A DNA stretch of 10,199 bases from JBGTHB01 sp041746415 (GTDB lineage: Bacteria > Pseudomonadota > Gammaproteobacteria > Coxiellales > Coxiellaceae), in the NCBI GenBank assembly GCA_041746415.1, contig JBGTHB010000037.1:1-10199 (forward strand), read 5' to 3'. The position numbers were made by a program, and so were the translations under genes. Numbering within the stretch: position 1 is the first letter of the stretch; each line of letters opens with the position of its first letter. Shown here one piece after another: positions 6,574 through 10,199 of this stretch. Under the pieces are notes generated by a model. It was not told the DNA's origin, searched no databases, and saw only the letters and a program-made list of their open reading frames with translations.

Positions 6574-8381
6574 ACAGCCAAATTAATTTTTTTCAAATGT
6601 TGGCTGAAGGTGTTGGCAGATTGTTCACCCACAATGCGTGCGCTCTTTACTTCTTGGCCGTTGGTATTAAAAAATAAAATAGTAGGCGGGGCAATGACAC
6701 CAAAATATTTTTCTAATGCTTTATCGGCATTGGTGTTTTTGGTGACGTCGGCGCGCAGCAACACGTATTTTTTTAATAAATTGGTAACTGCGGGTTGAGT
6801 AAAAGTATAACGATCCATTTCAATGCAAGCCATGCACCAATCAGCATAGAAATCGAGCATAACAGGTTTGTTTTGTTTGTTGGCGAGCGTAATTTGGTGT
6901 TGCACCTCAGCCACTGAGGTCACTGGGATGAAATGAATTTCAGTGGTAGCTAAAGGATGGCCATTCAAGCGTGCTAATTCAATGGGTCTAAGTGGATTGG
7001 TTGTGCCACTCAGTGCGCCGATCGCAAGTAACATACCGTAGACAAAAAAGAGTAGGCCTAATGCTTTTGCCAACCATGCTAACCGTGTTGCGACAGAGCG
7101 GAAAGTGCCCATGGCGACGGCACAACCAATCATTAACAGCGACCACAATAGCATCGTGATTGCGTCGGGTAGAATGCGAGATAACATCCAAATGGCAACC
7201 GCAAGCATGAGCACACCCATAATATATTTGGTGATGTTCATCCAGCGGCCTGCTTTGGGTAATAACTTGGCGCTGGAAATACCCACAATCAGTAACGGCA
7301 CACCCATACCAAGGCCCATAAAAAATAAAGCGAATGCGCCTAATAACGCATTGCCGGTTTGGCTGATGTAGCCCAATACCGCCACTAAGGGTGCAGTAAC
7401 ACACGGGGATAAAATTAAAGTGGATAACACGCCCATGATGAACACACCAAGATAATTGCCGCGTTTTTGATGTTCAGATAGGTGAGCTAACTTTGAGCGC
7501 AATACTTGTGGCAGCTCCAAAGTGTATAAACCAAACAAAGACAGTGCCATCGCAATAAAAATTAAACTGAACAAAGTGATGATCCACGGCTGTTGCAAAT
7601 AGGCTTGCACAGTGGAACCGGCTGCCGCAAACAGTGCGCCCACCAGCGCATACGTAATTGACATGCCCAGCACGTAAGCTAAAGACAACGCAAAGGAGCG
7701 GCCATGTGATATTTTACCCTGGCCGACAATGATGCCCGACAGTATTGGGATCATAGGTAATACGCATGGCGTTAAAGAAATCAAAATACCGAAACCGAGG
7801 AAGGCGAGCACGATCGTCAACAGATTGTGTTGGGTGAGTAACGCCGCAATTTTTTCTGGTGCAGATGGAGCAGTGATTGTTTGTGCAGTGGGTTGATTAT
7901 TAGGGACAACCACATCCACTGCCAGTGGTTGCGTGGGAACCATATAATTACCCGCTAAATTCACCTCGACTATTTTATGGGTAGGCGGATAGCAAAAACC
8001 TTGTTGGGAGCAACCTTGATAAGAAACCTGCAGTACAATGTTATTCGCCGTGCTGGTGATAATGGGAACCGGAATGCGCAGCGCGCCCGTATACACTTTC
8101 ATCACGCCGATACCAGGATAATCTTTTGTTTGATCGGTGGCGGGCAGCAACGCTTGGCCAATCTCATCCGTGGTTGGCTTAATAACTTTAAAATAAATGC
8201 GATCGCGGTATAAATAATAACCCTTTTCAATCTGCCACAGCGCCAATACGGTTTGGTTATCACGTGCAGTGGCACTAAATTGAAAAGCTTGGTCTGCTGC
8301 AATAGGTTCAGTTGGCTGTGCTAAAGCAATTAGGGCCACTAAGTTGAGCAGTAGCAAAATGAATAATCGCATGAGTTTCAT
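6570..8381 (-). CDS. dsbD: Thiol:disulfide interchange protein DsbD
   Basis: DsbD carries electrons from cytoplasmic thioredoxin across the inner membrane to periplasmic thiol proteins such as DsbC and cytochrome c maturation factors. All three domains and all six redox cysteines are present. There is a signal peptide (about 1-21, ending ALAQ), a periplasmic alpha domain with C124 and C130 in QGCSQQGFCYPP, a beta domain of about eight membrane helices (roughly 185-458) with C206 in LTPCVLPMIP and C327 in LSPCVTAPL, and a C-terminal thioredoxin-like domain with FYADWCMAC (C516, C519). At 603 residues it is slightly longer than the roughly 565-590 residues usual for the family. No clear Shine-Dalgarno sequence precedes either the ATG at 8381 or the alternative at 8372 (residue 4). 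It is the first gene of the minus-strand block. Confidence 0.96.
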   Translation of the reverse strand: MKLMRLFILLLLNLVALIALAQPTEPIAADQAFQFSATARDNQTVLALWQIEKGYYLYRDRIYFKVIKPTTDEIGQALLPATDQTKDYPGIGVMKVYTGALRIPVPIITSTANNIVLQVSYQGCSQQGFCYPPTHKIVEVNLAGNYMVPTQPLAVDVVVPNNQPTAQTITAPSAPEKIAALLTQHNLLTIVLAFLGFGILISLTPCVLPMIPILSGIIVGQGKISHGRSFALSLAYVLGMSITYALVGALFAAAGSTVQAYLQQPWIITLFSLIFIAMALSLFGLYTLELPQVLRSKLAHLSEHQKRGNYLGVFIMGVLSTLILSPCVTAPLVAVLGYISQTGNALLGAFALFFMGLGMGVPLLIVGISSAKLLPKAGRWMNITKYIMGVLMLAVAIWMLSRILPDAITMLLWSLLMIGCAVAMGTFRSVATRLAWLAKALGLLFFVYGMLLAIGALSGTTNPLRPIELARLNGHPLATTEIHFIPVTSVAEVQHQITLANKQNKPVMLDFYADWCMACIEMDRYTFTQPAVTNLLKKYVLLRADVTKNTNADKALEKYFGVIAPPTILFFNTNGQEVKSARIVGEQSANTFSQHLKKINLAV

Positions 8382-8397
8382 TAACAGATGATGGTGC

Positions 8398-8419
8398 AGC
8401 TTGCTTAATAATTCAAGCT
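8398..8419. promoter_or_regulatory. Small inverted repeat upstream of dsbD
   Basis: AGCTTG (8398-8403) and CAAGCT (8414-8419) form six-base arms around a ten-base AT-rich centre, 17 bases upstream of the dsbD start codon. It would lie in the dsbD leader or core promoter. It could be an operator half-site pair or chance; there is no T-run to make it a terminator. Confidence 0.3.
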
Positions 8420-8429
8420 TTGTGGCAAA

Positions 8430-8447
8430 TTTTCACAGTAGTGAAAA
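8430..8447. promoter_or_regulatory. Palindrome TTTTCAC-N4-GTGAAAA, candidate operator
   Basis: Perfect seven-base arms flank AGTA in the divergent gap between dsbD and the oxygenase gene. The centre lies about 62 bases upstream of the predicted oxygenase transcription start (8501), a typical activator position, and about 57 bases upstream of the dsbD start codon. No known regulator is assigned. A palindrome of this quality in a 157-bp intergenic region is suggestive, not proof. Confidence 0.45.
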
Positions 8448-8465
8448 CACAGCGTAGCAAGGCTT

Positions 8466-8494
8466 TTATTATCGCGCTAAGTTTGTGGTACTAT
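8466..8494 (+). promoter_or_regulatory. Predicted extended -10 promoter for the oxygenase-pepM operon
   Basis: TGGTACTAT (8486-8494) gives an extended -10 element with TACTAT matching five of six consensus bases. TTATTA (8466-8471) lies 17 bases upstream as a weak -35 box, which is acceptable for an extended -10 promoter. The predicted start at 8501 leaves a leader of about 38 bases before the ATG at 8539. Confidence 0.45.
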
Positions 8495-8538
8495 TGCCGG
8501 AATTTTTTAAGTGTATGACTTAGCTGGGACTTAATAAA

Positions 8539-9252
8539 ATGGAATCCGTACAAACTTACTACCTGCAGCCAGAGATCTTTAGCGATGGGCGTGTTTACGC
8601 GCAAACGTTTAATCCATTCCAAATGCTGGTGCTTGATGAGTTCATCGCGCAGGAGGCTGTTGCGCAAAATTACTTGCCAGAAGTAAAGCGCTGCGAGTCT
8701 TATATCCACCGGGTGAAAATGGGCGGGTTTAAAAAGTCAGGCAGCGTGGGTCGCAGCACATTAAAAAAGCACGCCCCCAATTTACATAACTTGTATTATT
8801 CGCCTTGGTTGCACACTTTTATTGAGAGTGTGGTGGGTGTGAAGTTGTATCGCTGTCCTGAGTGGGACGAGCATGGCGTAGCACTTTATTATTATACTGA
8901 ACCAGGTGATCACATTGGTGTTCACTACGATAAATCTTTTTATAAAGGTAAGCGCTACACGGTTTTACTTGGCATGGTGCAGGATTCCACTGAATCAAAT
9001 TTAATGTGTTATCGCGGGGCAAGTAAGTTCAATCGCTACAAAAATCCATTAAAAGTCATTACTCATCCAGGCACTCTTGTTTTATTTAATGGCGATAAAT
9101 TGTGGCACGAGGTAACGCCGCTAGGCAAAAATGAATATCGGGCTATTTTAACATTAGAATATTTAACCACGCCTGAAATATCAAAATTCAATCGTTTGGT
9201 GACAGACATTAAAGATCGTTATTTGTATTTTGGCAAAAAGAACAAAGGATAA
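8539..9252 (+). CDS. 2-oxoglutarate/Fe(II)-dependent oxygenase of unknown substrate
   Basis: The 237-residue protein has the double-stranded beta-helix oxygenase signature. The iron ligands are H129 and D131 in the HxD motif GVHYDKS (127-133) and H190 in LWHEVTP (188-194). R201, eleven residues after H190 in NEYRAILTLEY, is placed to bind the 2-oxoglutarate carboxylate. Such enzymes couple 2-oxoglutarate decarboxylation to hydroxylation or related chemistry. The first 100 residues contain no motif I recognise, and there is no signal peptide or membrane segment, so it should be cytoplasmic. A weak GGGA lies nine bases before the ATG. The stop is three bases before the phosphoenolpyruvate mutase start, so a role in modifying a phosphonate is plausible. 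That is inference from context; a protein or amino-acid substrate is equally compatible with the fold. Confidence 0.82.
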   Translation: MESVQTYYLQPEIFSDGRVYAQTFNPFQMLVLDEFIAQEAVAQNYLPEVKRCESYIHRVKMGGFKKSGSVGRSTLKKHAPNLHNLYYSPWLHTFIESVVGVKLYRCPEWDEHGVALYYYTEPGDHIGVHYDKSFYKGKRYTVLLGMVQDSTESNLMCYRGASKFNRYKNPLKVITHPGTLVLFNGDKLWHEVTPLGKNEYRAILTLEYLTTPEISKFNRLVTDIKDRYLYFGKKNKG

Positions 9253-9255
9253 GGC

Positions 9256-10199
9256 ATGACATTACGACATCGCATTTTACCGGCAAAACGCCGTAGTATT
9301 TTAAAAGAACTATTAGCCACTAAAACCGGTATTCGTGTTATTGAGGCACACGATGGGTTGTCGGCTTTAATTGGTTCGACGGCGACAGTTGAAAAAGCAG
9401 ATGGCGGTGAAGCTGGTTTTGATGCGCTGTGGGTGTCAAGCTTGACTGACTCCGCAGCAAAAGGGCATCCAGATACGGAAGTTATTGATACCAGTAGTCG
9501 TTTGCAAACGATTCAGGAATTGCTGCAAGTTACCAACAAACCCATTATTGTTGATGGGGATACCGGTGGTGAGCCGACGCAATTTGAATATTTTTGCAGT
9601 AAATTAGAAAGTCTCGGTGTGTCTGCTGTCATTATTGAAGATAAAAAATATCCTAAGCGTAACAGTTTAGAAAAAGACGCGATTCAAAATTTAGAAGACC
9701 CGCATGAATTTGCGACTAAAGTGAATCGTGCTAAAAGCATTTGTCTTTCAGATGACTTTATGATTTTTACACGCATTGAGAGTTTTATTGCGGGATGTGG
9801 ATTAGCGGATGCCATTGCACGCGCTGAAATTTATTTGGATTCGTTAGCGGATGGAATTTTTATTCATTCCAACCAAAAATCGCCGCAACAAGTGTATGAC
9901 TTTATGCAAGCCTATCAAGCATTGTGTGAGCGCAAAGGCATCTTCAAACCGGTTGTTTGTGTGCCAACCACTTACAATGAAGTAACGGATATTGAATTGT
10001 TTGACCGTGGCTTTAGTGTGGTGATTTATGCTAACCATCAATTGCGCGCTGCTTATCGTGCCATGCAAAAAGTGTGCCAGTCTATTTTAACGCATCAACG
10101 CAGTCATGAGGCCGTAGCGCAAATTGCCACGGTGGCTGAAATTATGGAAACAGTGGGTTTTGCCGATGTGAAAACCAAAGACGTGCGTTACCGCAAAAA
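9256..10199 (+). CDS. Phosphoenolpyruvate phosphomutase (3' end outside window)
   Basis: This enzyme rearranges phosphoenolpyruvate to 3-phosphonopyruvate, forming the C-P bond that begins nearly all phosphonate biosynthesis. The frame is open from the ATG at 9256 to the last base, giving 314 codons. Diagnostic sequence includes RVIEAHDGLSAL (27-38), LWVSSLTDSAAKG (58-70), PDTE with D73, the metal site IVDGDTGG (98-105, D100 and D102), the mutase signature EDKKYPKRNS (128-137), TRIESFIAG (172-180) with R173, and IHS with H204. The EDK-xxx-KRNS motif separates it from isocitrate and methylisocitrate lyases, which carry KKCGH- or KRCGH-type motifs. AAAGGA (9244-9249), inside the end of the oxygenase gene, is six bases from the start, so the two form an operon. 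Because the 3' end is missing, I cannot say whether it is single-domain or carries an extra C-terminal domain such as a nucleotidyltransferase. Confidence 0.93.
   Translation, partial: MTLRHRILPAKRRSILKELLATKTGIRVIEAHDGLSALIGSTATVEKADGGEAGFDALWVSSLTDSAAKGHPDTEVIDTSSRLQTIQELLQVTNKPIIVDGDTGGEPTQFEYFCSKLESLGVSAVIIEDKKYPKRNSLEKDAIQNLEDPHEFATKVNRAKSICLSDDFMIFTRIESFIAGCGLADAIARAEIYLDSLADGIFIHSNQKSPQQVYDFMQAYQALCERKGIFKPVVCVPTTYNEVTDIELFDRGFSVVIYANHQLRAAYRAMQKVCQSILTHQRSHEAVAQIATVAEIMETVGFADVKTKDVRYRK

Noticed and set aside
6988..7404. Minus-strand 138-codon frame inside dsbD
   Set aside because: It is a shadow frame over the conserved DsbD membrane domain, with a composition (many Cys, His and Arg) unlike a real protein of this genome.
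8382..8430. A sigma70 promoter for dsbD on the minus strand
   Set aside because: TTGAAT-17-CATCAT can be drawn, but the -10 match is poor and the box would lie too close to the start codon; no better candidate stands out.
8421..8437. CRP-like site TGTGG...TCACA upstream of dsbD
   Set aside because: The half-sites are seven bases apart instead of six and the left half is imperfect. The neighbouring TTTTCAC/GTGAAAA palindrome explains the TCAC bases better.
9844..10068. Minus-strand 74-codon frame
   Set aside because: It lies wholly within the phosphoenolpyruvate mutase coding sequence, which has strong family conservation on the plus strand; there is no independent support.
9256..10199. Isocitrate lyase or 2-methylisocitrate lyase
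   Set aside because: The family signature here is EDKKYPKRNS rather than the lyase KKCGH/KRCGH motif, and the RVIEAHDGLSAL and WVSSLTDSAAKG segments are typical of phosphoenolpyruvate mutase.

Overview
The window reads as chromosomal DNA of a moderately AT-rich gammaproteobacterium. The main reason is the minus-strand block dsbD-prmB-aroQ-accB-accC-prmA, which matches the dsbD/aroQ/accBC/prmA neighbourhood I recall from Pseudomonas and relatives. An aerobic HemF and a TPP-controlled PnuC-type transporter fit the same group. Genus cannot be settled from the sequence. Apart from the two truncated ends, all the genes look intact and are densely packed.

Layout. 3-515 (+) is the 3' part of hemF. 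Only ten bases later, 526-608 is a TPP riboswitch aptamer whose last bases hold the ribosome binding site of pnuT (612-1190, +), a predicted thiamine transporter. A separate ornithine cyclodeaminase follows at 1257-2267 (+). The convergent gap 2268-2520 carries a small repeat cluster: an exact 72-bp duplication flanking a diverged, oppositely oriented relative of the same hairpin element. The minus-strand block 2521-8381 is read from right to left: dsbD (periplasmic thiol reduction), prmB (ribosomal protein L3 methylation), aroQ (shikimate pathway), accB and accC (biotin carboxyl carrier and biotin carboxylase for fatty-acid synthesis) and prmA (L11 methylation). It is so tight that stops and starts overlap or nearly touch, except for a 57-bp gap before aroQ. 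That gap holds a good promoter whose predicted start point falls on the first base of the aroQ start codon.

The divergent gap 8382-8538 separates dsbD from a plus-strand pair at the right end: a 2-oxoglutarate/Fe(II) oxygenase (8539-9252) and, three bases later, a phosphoenolpyruvate phosphomutase gene (9256 to beyond the window). The mutase makes the C-P bond and is the hallmark enzyme of phosphonate biosynthesis. This pair is therefore probably the start of a phosphonate pathway, with a tailoring oxygenase of unknown substrate as its first gene. It is the most interesting part of the window, and the genes that would reveal the product lie past the right edge.

The functional assignments rest on motif and alignment recall, not on searches. 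The regulatory calls (aroQ promoter, oxygenase promoter, palindrome) are predictions from sequence alone.
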